From: Actinomadura rudentiformis
GTDB taxonomy: Bacteria; Actinomycetota; Actinomycetes; Streptosporangiales; Streptosporangiaceae
NCBI RefSeq assembly: GCF_008923185.1
Contig: NZ_WBMT01000003.1
Location: 186,001 to 250,000, forward strand
Reading direction: 5' to 3'
DNA length: 64,000 nucleotides
Positions 37,216 through 46,107 of the stretch are shown one piece after another; within the stretch, counting starts at the first letter, position 1, and each line of letters opens with the position of its first letter. The position numbers were made by a program, and so were the translations under genes. Below the pieces are notes generated by a model that was not told where the DNA came from, did not search any database, and saw only the letters and a program-made list of their open reading frames with translations.

Positions 37216-39191
37216 CCGGAGCCCTTCGGTTCGGGGGTGGGCTCCGAGGCGGGCGGCGACTGCGGCGGCGGGTCGGATGCCGGTGTCGACGGTGGCGGGG
37301 GCGGTGGGGGCGGGGGTTCGCTGCTCGACGGTGGCGGGTCCGACTGCGGGGGCGGGTCGGAATTCGGCGGCGACGAAGGCTGGGGCGAGGAAGGCGGCGG
37401 GGTGCTGGGTTTCGATGGGGGCGGCGTACCCGGCGAGGTGGGCGTGGGTGACGGCGTGCCGGGGTCCGTGGGCGTGGGAGACGGGCGAGGCTCGGGGCGC
37501 CAGGTGATGTGGACCTGCTGGCCGCCGGGCAGGAAGGTGATGCCGCCCTCTCCGTGACCGCCGGGCCGGCGGAAGACACGGACGGCGAGTGTGACCGACT
37601 GGCCGTTCTGGAGGCGGCCGGAGGAGCTGCTCGGCCGCACGGGACCCCACGCCTTGGCGCGCCACGTGACCGGGCCGCCATCGGCTCGGAGGGTGACCGC
37701 GGTCTCCGAGCCGCCCGCCAGGTCGACGTACAGCGGGGACACCGAAAGCGTTCCGCTGCCACCGGGCCGGCCTGGGGATCGCCCACCGTCATCGGGGGCC
37801 GCGTGGTACTCCCTGCGCGGCGGTGACGGCAGTGCGGTGGGCGGGGCAGCCGAACGGCGCGCCCCGAGGGGGAAGGTCGCGGACACCGGCGAACCGGCGA
37901 ACTCACCCGCTCCAGGGTCGGCAGGCAGATCGTATGGCGCTCCGGTGGGCGGGAGGATCGGGGCCACGCCAGGACTCGGTACGCGCCCCGACGCGATCGT
38001 TCCGGTCTGCCGGTCGTTGGCGCCGACGAGCCAGTTGAACGCCGCGGCTCCGGCGCCGAGAAGGAGGATGACGACCGCGGCGACTGCCAATCCTCGCGCG
38101 CCTGCCAGCAAACGCCCGTCCCGCACGACGCCGGCCACCGGGCCGACCACGGAGCCGACCATGGAGATGCGGCGCTCGTCCGCCCCCGTGCCGGGCGACG
38201 TGCCGCCGGGCGACGAGCCGACAGCCGAAGGGCCGCTGGGCTGCGCACCGCCGGGTGGCGCCGCGCCGGATGGTGTGCGGCGCCCTTCGCCCCGTCGCAG
38301 CCCAGGGCGGCGGCGGCCGCCCTGCCACCAGGGCAAGGCGCCGCCGCGTGAGAGGCCGGGGCGGCGCGGGAGAACGGTGCGGCGCGGCTGTACCGGGAAG
38401 CCACCCGGCGTGAACTCGGTGATCCGGGTCGCCACGAACAGCCGGTATCCCACGAGCTCTGGGTCAAGGAAGCAGCTCATGACGCGCAGGCGCAGCGCGT
38501 CCGGCGGCTCGGCCTGCGGCAGGAGCCCGTACACCTTGGCGGCCGAGACCGTTCGCGGCCGGAACGCCCCGCACAGCGGGCATTCCTCGGCGTGACGCAG
38601 CAGCCGGAGGCGCAGATCGTGGTCCATCTCACCGCGGCGTCCCCGGAGGATCACGCCGCGTTCGGGGCAGCCGTACGGCCCCTGATGCGCAAGGATCTCG
38701 GCTGTCAGAGCCACGCCGAGCTCGTCATGCGCCTGCTCAAGTGCGCTTTGGGCCTCCTTGACCGGCAGGTCGAACACGGCGGCCAGGTCCGGCACGGAGA
38801 GCTGGTGCCGCACGCGCAGCTCCAGGATCTCCCGGCTGAGCGGCGCCAAGCCCAGCACGGCCTGCCACGCCATGATGCGCTGGTCGACGTCCTCCTGATC
38901 ATGGCTGGCGACCGGCAGGTCCGGCGGCTGACTGCCGTACGGCATCCGGCGCCCGCACTCCAGCCGCGCGATGGCGTACAGCCACGGCCCGAAGCGGTCC
39001 GGATCGCGCAGCCTGTCGATTTGCGACTCGGCAACGATGAACGTGTCGCGCAGCGCCACCTGGGCGGCGTCACGGCCGCGCAACTGGAACCAGCAGTACG
39101 CGTAAAGGCGGTCGGCGTACGCCTCGTACAACGCGGCGGGCGCACCGGAGTCTCGTGATCGCAAAGCCTCGACCAGGAGGTGGTCATTCAT
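37212..39191 (-). CDS. ECF-type sigma factor fused to zinc finger, TM helix and BACON-like surface domain
   Basis: The 659-residue protein combines what are normally separate parts. Residues 18-85 resemble sigma region 2 (AALYEAYADRLYAYCWFQLR; PDRFGPWLYAIARLE) and 108-165 region 4 (LAPLSREILELRVRHQLSVPDL). His200-x3-Cys204-x2-Cys207 (RHAEECPLCG) matches the anti-sigma zinc motif. A basic linker leads to one transmembrane helix (about 367-389), then an outer beta domain (about 480-564, SGTLSVSPLYVDLAGGS to ITFLPGGQQVHITW) with BACON-like spacing, and a Pro/Ser-rich tail. It would be inactive until released, by inference. The next gene is coupled. Confidence 0.85.
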   Translation of the reverse strand: MNDHLLVEALRSRDSGAPAALYEAYADRLYAYCWFQLRGRDAAQVALRDTFIVAESQIDRLRDPDRFGPWLYAIARLECGRRMPYGSQPPDLPVASHDQEDVDQRIMAWQAVLGLAPLSREILELRVRHQLSVPDLAAVFDLPVKEAQSALEQAHDELGVALTAEILAHQGPYGCPERGVILRGRRGEMDHDLRLRLLRHAEECPLCGAFRPRTVSAAKVYGLLPQAEPPDALRLRVMSCFLDPELVGYRLFVATRITEFTPGGFPVQPRRTVLPRRPGLSRGGALPWWQGGRRRPGLRRGEGRRTPSGAAPPGGAQPSGPSAVGSSPGGTSPGTGADERRISMVGSVVGPVAGVVRDGRLLAGARGLAVAAVVILLLGAGAAAFNWLVGANDRQTGTIASGRVPSPGVAPILPPTGAPYDLPADPGAGEFAGSPVSATFPLGARRSAAPPTALPSPPRREYHAAPDDGGRSPGRPGGSGTLSVSPLYVDLAGGSETAVTLRADGGPVTWRAKAWGPVRPSSSSGRLQNGQSVTLAVRVFRRPGGHGEGGITFLPGGQQVHITWRPEPRPSPTPTDPGTPSPTPTSPGTPPPSKPSTPPPSSPQPSSPPNSDPPPQSDPPPSSSEPPPPPPPPPSTPASDPPPQSPPASEPTPEPKGSG

Positions 39192-39495
39192 GCTACTGAA
39201 ACTAAAGGTTCCGCAGTCTCTTCATGGGCGATTTCAAAGGATCGAGCTCCAATGGCCGCAATGTTTTGGGCCGACCATGGAGCGTGAACCGCTATTCCAT
39301 CCAAGAGTGATGTACTTAATGGCATTAGTCGGGATTGTACGGCTTGTCGGACTATAGAGATCGATAGCCCGGACCTGCGTCGCCTACCTCAACGCATTCA
39401 GAGAAACACGGGGAGCTATGGGGCTGGTCGAGCGGCAGGGCCCGGCATTAATGACAGATCGAAATTGCGATACGGGGATCCGGCATCCGACGTTC
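39192..39495. other. AT-richer intergenic region between the NERD and sigma-factor genes
   Basis: The 304-bp spacer upstream of the sigma factor start is noticeably less GC-rich than its surroundings and holds no credible ORF. On the minus strand GGAACC (39207-39212) lies close to the sigma start, but the spacing to a good -10 is poor. No Shine-Dalgarno is visible before the sigma ATG, so a leaderless transcript is possible. The downstream part serves as the 3' flank of the NERD gene, without a clear hairpin. Confidence 0.45.
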
Positions 39496-40245
39496 CTACT
39501 TGCGGAAAAGCGTCTCCAACATCGGCGGAAGCATCTGTTCCGCAGCGGCTGTCACTGTCGCGACCTGCGCGCTGGTGAACACCACGGGCCGGGCCGAAAG
39601 CACATCCGGCAGTGGACGGGCCGCCACGAAGAGCACTCCGCCATGACGCAGCCCGCTCCGCGGCACTTTCGCCCCATGGACCGAGACCATCGGCGTCACC
39701 GGCACCTCGTGGTCAAGCTCCAGCGAGAGCACCTCGGCGACCGTCCGGGCGGCTCGCGTGGCGGCACCGGCAAGGTCCCCCGCGGGCTTGTTGCCCACCC
39801 ACAGCCGTCGCCCCTCGGAGCGCAACCGCAGGCCCCAGCGCCACCGCCGGCTGGCGATGGCGTACACGCCGGTGATCCCGATGACCAGATGGTCGAGGTT
39901 GGTCGCCGGTGCCCCCGGCAGCGCCCGGTCGTGCAGAACCTTGAAACCCGAGGGATCCAGCCTCGCGAGGCTGCGCCCGGTGCGGCGCTCAGCCACCGCG
40001 CCCTGCCGCCAGCTGGTCGCCGGGCTCGGGCGGGTGCGCTCGTAGACGGTGAACGCGGCGAACGCGGCCATGGCGGTGCCCGGACCGGCCCACCACACGC
40101 TGAATCCGGCCACGACGACCCCGATGCCGCAGGCCAGGACGCCACGAAGCAGGAGCCGTTCCTGCCGGTGTTCCGCGACGAGCATGCGATATCGCGACCA
40201 GGCAGAGGCTCCGGCGTTGGACGTGCCGACACCGATGATCCGCAC
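39496..40245 (-). CDS. Membrane-anchored NERD-domain protein
   Basis: The 249-residue protein has two adjacent transmembrane helices (about 35-75, LLLRGVLACGIGVVVAGFSV) and then a NERD-like nuclease-related domain (about 85-200), with GRSLARLDPSGFKVLHDRALP and NLDHLVIGITGVYAIASRRW matching the family's strand-Asp-strand core. NERD domains are related to restriction-type nucleases; activity and substrate here are unknown. GTG 40245 has GGAGGAGAAGGGG upstream; TTG 40284 is a weaker alternative. It is divergent from the MerR gene. Confidence 0.78.
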   Translation of the reverse strand: MRIIGVGTSNAGASAWSRYRMLVAEHRQERLLLRGVLACGIGVVVAGFSVWWAGPGTAMAAFAAFTVYERTRPSPATSWRQGAVAERRTGRSLARLDPSGFKVLHDRALPGAPATNLDHLVIGITGVYAIASRRWRWGLRLRSEGRRLWVGNKPAGDLAGAATRAARTVAEVLSLELDHEVPVTPMVSVHGAKVPRSGLRHGGVLFVAARPLPDVLSARPVVFTSAQVATVTAAAEQMLPPMLETLFRK

Positions 40246-40375
40246 CGAACGCCCCTTCTCCTCCAGCCGTCCAGGGCTGCCCAAGTCGCCAGCGTGAGCC
40301 CCTGACGTCGCGAGTTCAAGGACTTTGACCTTCTTGATGCCGACTCGGGGGAAAGTCCATGATCACTCAACGCAG

Positions 40376-40405
40376 TTGACACTGTCATTATTACAGTGTC
40401 ACTAT
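40376..40405 (+). promoter_or_regulatory. MerR promoter with palindromic operator
   Basis: TTGACA (40376-40381) and CACTAT (40400-40405) are 18 bp apart, and the spacer holds a perfect 9-bp inverted repeat, TGACACTGT-N7-ACAGTGTCA (40377-40401). An operator inside a long spacer is the MerR-family arrangement. The ATG lies 8 bp past the -10, so the mRNA is probably leaderless. Confidence 0.7.
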
Positions 40406-40412
40406 CGGAACC

Positions 40413-41108
40413 ATGGAGCGCACCTGGACCATCACCGAGCTGGCGGACCGCGCCGTCGCGGCCCTCTCCGCCGACGGCTCCCCGCGGGCCAACGGCCGGG
40501 TGCGCGATCTCCCCAACGAGCGGCTGATCCGCTGGTACACCACGATCGGCCTGGTGGACCCGCCCCTGGGCCGCCGCGGCCGCACCGCGCTGTACGGTCA
40601 CCGCCATCTCCTCCAGCTGGTCGCGATCAAGCGCCGCCAGGCCGCCGGCCGCTCGATCGCCGAGATCCAGACCGAGCTCACCGGCGCGCCTGACGCCACC
40701 CTCGAGGAGATCGCCCAGCTCCCCGCCCCTCTCGACGAGCCCGGCAACGGGCCCCTACCGGCAGCGGCGACCCCGACCCGTGGCCGCTTCTGGACCACGC
40801 CCCCCAGCAGCGCAGTCACCTCCGAAGCCGCCGCGACGTTCGATGGTTCGCCCACGCCGTACGACCCGCCCGCGGGTCGGCAGGAAGCCGCACAGTCGGA
40901 GGGCGCGTCGGAGAGCGCTCAGATCGTGCAAGGTGTACGGCTGGGGCCTGACCTCACGCTGCTTTTGAACGTTCCGTCACTCGATGAAGCCGACCTCGCC
41001 GCGATCGAGACGGCGGCGCGGCCCCTGCTGGACGAGCTCCGGCGGCGCGGCCTGATCGGCGAAGACACCCATCCCCAGTCCGCCGCCACTCCCGGGAGGT
41101 CCTCGTGA
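40413..41108 (+). CDS. MerR-family regulator of the VIT/vWA gene
   Basis: The 231-residue protein has an N-terminal MerR-type winged helix (about 1-90): TWTITELADRAVAAL, then LIRWYTTIGLVDPPLGRRGR and YGHRHLLQLVAIKRRQAAGRS. The C-terminal half is Pro/Ser/Ala-rich, with a short helical end (LTLLLNVPSLDEADLAAIETA), and no metal-binding Cys is present. Its stop overlaps the GTG of the VIT/vWA gene by 4 bp. The palindrome between its -35 and -10 suggests autoregulation of the pair. Confidence 0.88.
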   Translation: MERTWTITELADRAVAALSADGSPRANGRVRDLPNERLIRWYTTIGLVDPPLGRRGRTALYGHRHLLQLVAIKRRQAAGRSIAEIQTELTGAPDATLEEIAQLPAPLDEPGNGPLPAAATPTRGRFWTTPPSSAVTSEAAATFDGSPTPYDPPAGRQEAAQSEGASESAQIVQGVRLGPDLTLLLNVPSLDEADLAAIETAARPLLDELRRRGLIGEDTHPQSAATPGRSS

Positions 41109-43693
41109 CCGTGCACATCACACCGCTGCCAGAGCCCGTAGCGCCGTCCCCGGCACCTGACGGCGGACTCGGCGCACTCGCCACGGACAAGGGCAACCTG
41201 CCGCTCGACTCCGTCGACGTGCACGCCGCCATCACCGGCCTGGCCGCCGGCATCGAGGTCGTGCAGGGGTTCCGCAACCCGTTCGACGTACCGCTGGAGG
41301 CCACGTACATCTTTCCGCTGCCGGACCGCGCGGCCGTCACCGCGATGCGCATGGAGGCGGCCGACCGGGTGATCGAAGGCATGCTCAAGGAACGCGGCCA
41401 GGCGCGCCAGGACTACGACGACGCCATCGCCGCGGGCAAGCGCGCTGCGATCGCCGAGGAGGAACGCCCCGATGTCTTCACCATGCGGGTCGGGAACATC
41501 CTCCCCGGCGAGCGGGTGACGATCCGCTTGACCCTCAACCAGCCGTTGCCGTACGAGGACGATGCCGCGACCTTCCGGTTCCCGCTCGTGGTGGCCCCGC
41601 GGTTCATCCCCGGCGCCCCGTTGGACGACGCGCCCGCGGGCAACGGCGTCTCACCCGACACCGACGCGGTGCCGGACGCCTCGCGGATCAGCCCTCCGGT
41701 GTTGCTGCCCGGTTTCCCCAATCCGGTGCGCATGTCGGTCACCACGGACATCGATCCGGCCGGGCTGCCGCTCACCGAGATCCGTTCCGCGCTGCACGTC
41801 GTCGCCGAAAGCCGGCAGAACGGCGAGAGCCGAGAGACCGGCCAGGGCGGCCGGACGACCGTCCGCCTTCAGCCCGGCGAACGCCTCAACAGGGACTTCA
41901 TCCTGCGCCTCGCCTACGCGCCGCAGGACGGCGGTGACGAGGCGGTGGCGCTGGCTCTCACTCCGGACGAATCAGAGGAAAAGGACGACACAGGGGAAGA
42001 CACGTTCGCCGGGGAAGGCACGTTCACACTGACGGTGTTGCCGTCGGGCGCGTCCCAGCGGCGTTCCCGTGACGTCGTCCTCATCCTCGACCGTTCCGGC
42101 AGCATGCACGGCTGGAAGATGATCGCGGCACGGCGCGCCGCGGCGCGGATCGTCGACACGCTCACCGGCGATGACCGCTTCGCTGTGCTCTCCTTCGACA
42201 ACGTCATCGAACGGCCGCGCGACCTGGACACCGGGCTGTCCCCGGCGACCGACCGCAACCGGTTCCGTGCGGTCGAGCACCTCGCCTCGGTCCAGGCTCG
42301 TGGCGGCACGCAGATGTTGCAGCCGCTGGAGGAGGCGTGCACGCTGCTGGCCGACTCCGCCAACGACCGGGTGATCGTGCTCATCACGGACGGCCAGGTC
42401 GGCAACGAGGACCAGATCCTCCGGCACCTGGCACCGCGCCTGCGCGGCGTCCGCGTCCACACGGTCGGCATCGACCGGGCCGTGAACGCGGGTTTCCTGC
42501 GCCGCCTCGCCGCCGACGGCGAAGGGCGATGCGAGCTCGTCGAGTCCGAGGACCGGCTCGACGAGGCGATGGAGCACATCCACCACCGCATCGGCGCCCC
42601 GATCGCCACCGATCTGACCCTGCATCCCGAAGGTCTCGAGCTGGTGCCCGACACGGTCGCGCCTCGGCGCCTCGGCGCGTTGTTCCCGGGCGTACCGCTG
42701 GTGATCTCCGGCCGGTACCGCGGCGCCTCGCCGTCCGGGGCCCTGACCGTACGCGGCGTCGCATCCGACCGCACGCCATGGGAACAGACCGCAGCCGGCA
42801 CCGTGACCAAGGACGCCGCAACCGCGGCCGTCTGGGCCCGCGCGCATCTGCGCGACCTTGAGGACCGTTATGCGGTCGACGGCGGCGACGACCTCGAACG
42901 CCGCATCGTCGACACGTCACTGCGCTTCGGTGTGCTCTGCAGGTTCACCGCGTTCGTGGCGGTGGACAGCCGGGTCGTGGCCGAACGCGAAGGCTCACCC
43001 CATCAAGTCGTCCAGCCGGTCGAGATGCCTGATGGATGGGGCGCGGAGGCCGCCATGGCGCCAGGGGATTCGATGCGGCTGGCCGCACCTGGGGCGGCCC
43101 TGCCCATGGCCTATGGGAGCGCGCCGCTGTCCGCCCAGGGCTCGGCCCCTGCGGCAGACCTTTTCGGAGCACCCCTTGCGCCGCCAGCCGCTGGAGCACC
43201 CCCAGCGGCCCCTGCCGCTCCCGGCGGTTTCCGTGGGAGCAGTGCGCGGCCAGTAGAACCCGGAAGCGCTCCGGAGTCTGCCGCTTCTGCCTCACCGGCG
43301 TCCGGACGTCGCCGCGCTGGCAGGCCAGGTGGCAGGCATGGAAGTGTCCGCTCAGCCCAGGCGCTGTCCGAAGCCCGCCGTGAACTCAGCAAAGTGCTCC
43401 AGCGGCTCCGGCAGGTCGGCGAGCAACGCGACGTACAGCACCTCAAGGAACTGCTCACCAGGCTGGCGCCGATCGTTCAACGCCTGGAAGGGCGAGGTGT
43501 CGACAGCGAACTCGTCGCACCGCTCGCGGCGCTGGCGACAGACCTCCAGGTCGTACGAGCCGGAACCGCCCTCGCGGATCTCGACGCGCTTTGGGAGCGT
43601 GCCCTGCAGGTCCTAGCCGACTTCACCGGCGATTCCGGCAAGAGCGCCACCGGCAAGGACACCAGGCGTGCCTTCTGGAAGCGCAACAACTAG
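41105..43693 (+). CDS. VIT and von Willebrand A domain protein
   Basis: The 862-residue protein has a VIT domain (about 15-165, VVQGFRNPFDVPLEATYIFPL and RPDVFTMRVGNILPGERVTI) and a vWA domain (about 320-490) with an intact MIDAS: ILDRSGSMHGW, GGTQM and VLITDGQVGNE. A beta-rich middle follows, then a disordered Ala/Pro/Gly linker (about 655-745) and a C-terminal helical bundle (about 755-850). No signal peptide is seen, so it is probably cytoplasmic. The layout resembles inter-alpha-trypsin-inhibitor heavy chains. A role as a metal-dependent adaptor or scaffold is inference. Confidence 0.92.
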   Translation: MTVHITPLPEPVAPSPAPDGGLGALATDKGNLPLDSVDVHAAITGLAAGIEVVQGFRNPFDVPLEATYIFPLPDRAAVTAMRMEAADRVIEGMLKERGQARQDYDDAIAAGKRAAIAEEERPDVFTMRVGNILPGERVTIRLTLNQPLPYEDDAATFRFPLVVAPRFIPGAPLDDAPAGNGVSPDTDAVPDASRISPPVLLPGFPNPVRMSVTTDIDPAGLPLTEIRSALHVVAESRQNGESRETGQGGRTTVRLQPGERLNRDFILRLAYAPQDGGDEAVALALTPDESEEKDDTGEDTFAGEGTFTLTVLPSGASQRRSRDVVLILDRSGSMHGWKMIAARRAAARIVDTLTGDDRFAVLSFDNVIERPRDLDTGLSPATDRNRFRAVEHLASVQARGGTQMLQPLEEACTLLADSANDRVIVLITDGQVGNEDQILRHLAPRLRGVRVHTVGIDRAVNAGFLRRLAADGEGRCELVESEDRLDEAMEHIHHRIGAPIATDLTLHPEGLELVPDTVAPRRLGALFPGVPLVISGRYRGASPSGALTVRGVASDRTPWEQTAAGTVTKDAATAAVWARAHLRDLEDRYAVDGGDDLERRIVDTSLRFGVLCRFTAFVAVDSRVVAEREGSPHQVVQPVEMPDGWGAEAAMAPGDSMRLAAPGAALPMAYGSAPLSAQGSAPAADLFGAPLAPPAAGAPPAAPAAPGGFRGSSARPVEPGSAPESAASASPASGRRRAGRPGGRHGSVRSAQALSEARRELSKVLQRLRQVGEQRDVQHLKELLTRLAPIVQRLEGRGVDSELVAPLAALATDLQVVRAGTALADLDALWERALQVLADFTGDSGKSATGKDTRRAFWKRNN

Positions 43694-43697
43694 AAAA

Positions 43698-43737
43698 ACG
43701 TGGGCGTCCTCCCGGGTCAGAAGGAGGACGCCCACGT
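43698..43737. terminator. Bidirectional terminator after the VIT/vWA gene
   Basis: A perfect 15-bp stem, ACGTGGGCGTCCTCC (43698-43712) with its complement (43723-43737), around a 10-base loop, lies between two convergent genes. A-rich sequence (43694-43698) before the stem gives a U-run for the minus-strand transcript. Confidence 0.9.
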
Positions 43738-43748
43738 CGACGGAAAGA

Positions 43749-45218
43749 TCAGGCGTGCTGCGGCTGGTAGCGGCGCCGGATCATCGGAACGAGGTTGAAC
43801 AGGAGCCCGGCCAAAGCCACCCCGGTGACGAGGTTGATGCCGGGGTGGAACTGGCCGAAGTCGTTCCCTCCCACGGAACCGCTCGCCAGCAGCGCGGTCA
43901 CGACGGCCAGGACGAGAGCGGCACCGACCTGCATGGCGGTCTGCACCAGGCCGGAGGCCAGCCCCTGCTCGGAGTCGTCGATCCCCTCCGTCGCCTGAGC
44001 CATGATGGAGCTGAAGCCGAACGCGAACCCGCCACCCAGCAGCAGCATCGTCGGCAGCACGGTGAACGCGTAGTGCGGCGCGTTCCCGGCGGTCGACAGG
44101 AACCACACGTAGCCCAGCGACATCGAGATCATCGCGGTCAGGATGAGCGGCGAGGTCCCGTAGCGGTCGATCAGGCGGCCCATGAAGGGTGAGCCGAAGG
44201 CGACCAGGAGCCCGGCAGGCAGCAGCGCCATCGCCATCTTCAGCGGCGACCAGTGCAGCACGTCCTGCAGGTAGAGCGTCATCATGAACTGGAAGCTGAG
44301 GTACGAGCCCATCAGCGCGACGACGCTCAGGTTGGCCCGGACGATCGTGCCGACCTTCAGGATGCCCAGGCGGATCAACGGGTGGGCAACCTTGTTCTCC
44401 GTGTAGAAGAACGCTCCCAGCAGCGCCGCGGCCAGCACCACGGAGCCGATGGTCAGCGGGTCGAGCCAGCCCCGTTCGGGAGCCGACACGACCGTGTACA
44501 CGGCCAGCAACATGCCTGCGGTCAAGGTGATCGCGCCGACCAGGTCGTGGCCGCCCTCCTCGGCGCGCTTGTCACGGGGGATCAAGAAGTAGCCGGCCAC
44601 CAGAGCGAGCACGGCGAGGGGAACCGGAGTGAGGAAGGTCCACCTCCAGCCGAAGCTGGTGAGCAGGCCACCGAGGATGAGGCCGGACGAGTAGCCGCTG
44701 GCGCCGAACACCGAGAACACAGACAGTGCCCGGTTGCGCGCGGGACCCTCGTGGAAGGTCGTGGTCAGGATGGACAGCGCGGTGGGCGCGGTGAACGCGG
44801 CCGCCAGTCCCTTGACGAAGCGGGTGACGATGAGCAGCGTGCCGTTGTCGACCAGGCCGCCGATCAACGACGCGAGAGCGAAGACGGCCAAGGCGATCAG
44901 GAAGATCTGGCGCCTGCCCAGCAGGTCGGCCGTGCGACCGCCCAGCAGGAGCAGACCGCCGTATCCGAGCACATAGCCGTTCACGATCCACTGCAGCGAA
45001 GTGGTCGACAGGCCGAGCTCGGCGCCGATCGACGGCAGGGCCACACCCACCATCGACACGTCGAGACCGTCAAGGAACAACACGGCGCACAGCACCGCGA
45101 GGACGCCCCACAGTCGCGGGGTCCAGCGCTGCTCGCCAGGCTCGGTCGCTTGGGCCGTCGGGGTGACGGGAGACGTTTCGGTGATAGTCACGTCGGAGGA
45201 CAGTACATGCACACGCAT
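43749..45218 (-). CDS. MFS drug exporter, DHA2-like
   Basis: The roughly 489-residue protein has 14 predicted helices and the DHA motifs: LDGLDVSMVGVALPSIGAEL in the first helix region and GGRTADLLGRRQIFLI (motif A) after helix two. Family members export drugs and antibiotics by proton antiport. It is divergent from a MarR regulator, and repeats in the shared spacer are candidate operators. I use ATG 45218; no start has a strong ribosome site, and GTG 45191 would lose nine residues. Confidence 0.93.
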   Translation of the reverse strand: MRVHVLSSDVTITETSPVTPTAQATEPGEQRWTPRLWGVLAVLCAVLFLDGLDVSMVGVALPSIGAELGLSTTSLQWIVNGYVLGYGGLLLLGGRTADLLGRRQIFLIALAVFALASLIGGLVDNGTLLIVTRFVKGLAAAFTAPTALSILTTTFHEGPARNRALSVFSVFGASGYSSGLILGGLLTSFGWRWTFLTPVPLAVLALVAGYFLIPRDKRAEEGGHDLVGAITLTAGMLLAVYTVVSAPERGWLDPLTIGSVVLAAALLGAFFYTENKVAHPLIRLGILKVGTIVRANLSVVALMGSYLSFQFMMTLYLQDVLHWSPLKMAMALLPAGLLVAFGSPFMGRLIDRYGTSPLILTAMISMSLGYVWFLSTAGNAPHYAFTVLPTMLLLGGGFAFGFSSIMAQATEGIDDSEQGLASGLVQTAMQVGAALVLAVVTALLASGSVGGNDFGQFHPGINLVTGVALAGLLFNLVPMIRRRYQPQHA

Positions 45219-45256
45219 CAAATGTCTACGCACAAATTTCTGCCGCATTTAATGCG
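45215..45256. promoter_or_regulatory. Candidate MarR operators between exporter and regulator
   Basis: CGCATTTAATGCG (45244-45256) is a perfect palindrome about 40 bp before the marR start, and the related GCATCAAATG (45215-45224) lies 30 bp away at the exporter start. The two similar half-sites and the divergent layout are those of MarR-controlled exporters. Confidence 0.5.
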
Positions 45257-45293
45257 CTTGCATCCACCCTTCACCGTCCCCTAGGATGCGCCC

Positions 45294-45674
45294 ATGAACC
45301 CGGAGCCGGAGCTGGTCGGCCGCTGGAGGAACCTCGCGGCCTGCTACAACCAGGTCGCCTGCCACCTCGATCGGGAGTTGCAGGCGCAGCACGGCCTGTC
45401 CATGAGCGAGTTCGAAGCCCTGGACCGCCTCATCGGACTTCAGTCGGAGAAGTGCCGCATGCAGGAGCTTGCCTCCGACATGTACCTGAGCCAGAGTGCC
45501 CTATCTCGCACGGTCGCCCGTCTAGAGAAGCACGGCCTGGTGCAGCGCGGTCTCTGCGAGGCCGACCGCCGCGGCGTTTTCGTCAAGCCCACCGAGGCCG
45601 GCATCGAGCTCCACGCCAAGGCCCGCGAGACCCATCTCACAATTCTCAGCGAGCACCTCTCCCCCTCCGCCTGA
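45294..45674 (+). CDS. MarR-family transcriptional regulator
   Basis: The 126-residue protein is a MarR winged helix: LSMSEFEALDRLIG, the recognition region MYLSQSALSRTVARLEKHGLVQRG (in parts, about 62-85), and the wing CEADRRGVFVKPTEAG. Family members repress divergent exporters and are relieved by small phenolic or antibiotic ligands. It is short at the C-terminus; the last residues and stop (PSA) lie in the first copy of a 28-bp tandem repeat, suggesting the end was remodelled by repeat growth. Confidence 0.93.
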   Translation: MNPEPELVGRWRNLAACYNQVACHLDRELQAQHGLSMSEFEALDRLIGLQSEKCRMQELASDMYLSQSALSRTVARLEKHGLVQRGLCEADRRGVFVKPTEAGIELHAKARETHLTILSEHLSPSA

Positions 45675-45775
45675 CCGCGTCACCAGGCTCACCTCCGCCT
45701 GACCGCGTCACCGGAGCCCCCTCCGCCTGACCGCGTCGCCGGGCTCACCTCCACCCGACCGCGCATCGCCGGGCT
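45664..45775 (+). repeat. Four 28-bp tandem repeats overlapping the marR stop
   Basis: The core CTCCGCCTGACCGCGTCACC recurs with starts at 45664, 45692, 45720 and (degenerate) 45748, a constant 28-bp period. The TGA in the first copy is the marR stop codon. The rest of the 433-bp gap to the SpoIIE-type gene (45776-46107) is AT-richer and has no recognisable gene. Confidence 0.8.
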
Positions 45776-46107
45776 CGCCCCCGCGTGACCAGCGCGGCGC
45801 GCTCCTTGAATGAGCGTCGTTAAAGGCGTCAATGTCCCGGCCGAAATCGGGCGTGGTGATGGCGGTCAATAATCTCCGTTCTGCCGTGGAATCCGGTGCG
45901 ATGTCGCCATCCCTGAGCTTGATCGCCCAATACCCGAACATGACCGGGTGGCCATAATTCAGGATCCCGCTATTCCATCTATGATGGTGTGAGAGAAATC
46001 GGACGGAAATGACAAAGAAGATTGGCCGTCCTGGATAGGGTGGGAAACCGAACTTCCGCACCACGTTCTTGATGTTGAGGAACGGAGCCCTCCACGGAGT
46101 TGTGGAC

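Noticed and set aside
45664..45775. Possible CRISPR array of 28-bp repeats
   Set aside because: 28 bp is the full period, so there is no spacer; the copies are directly tandem.
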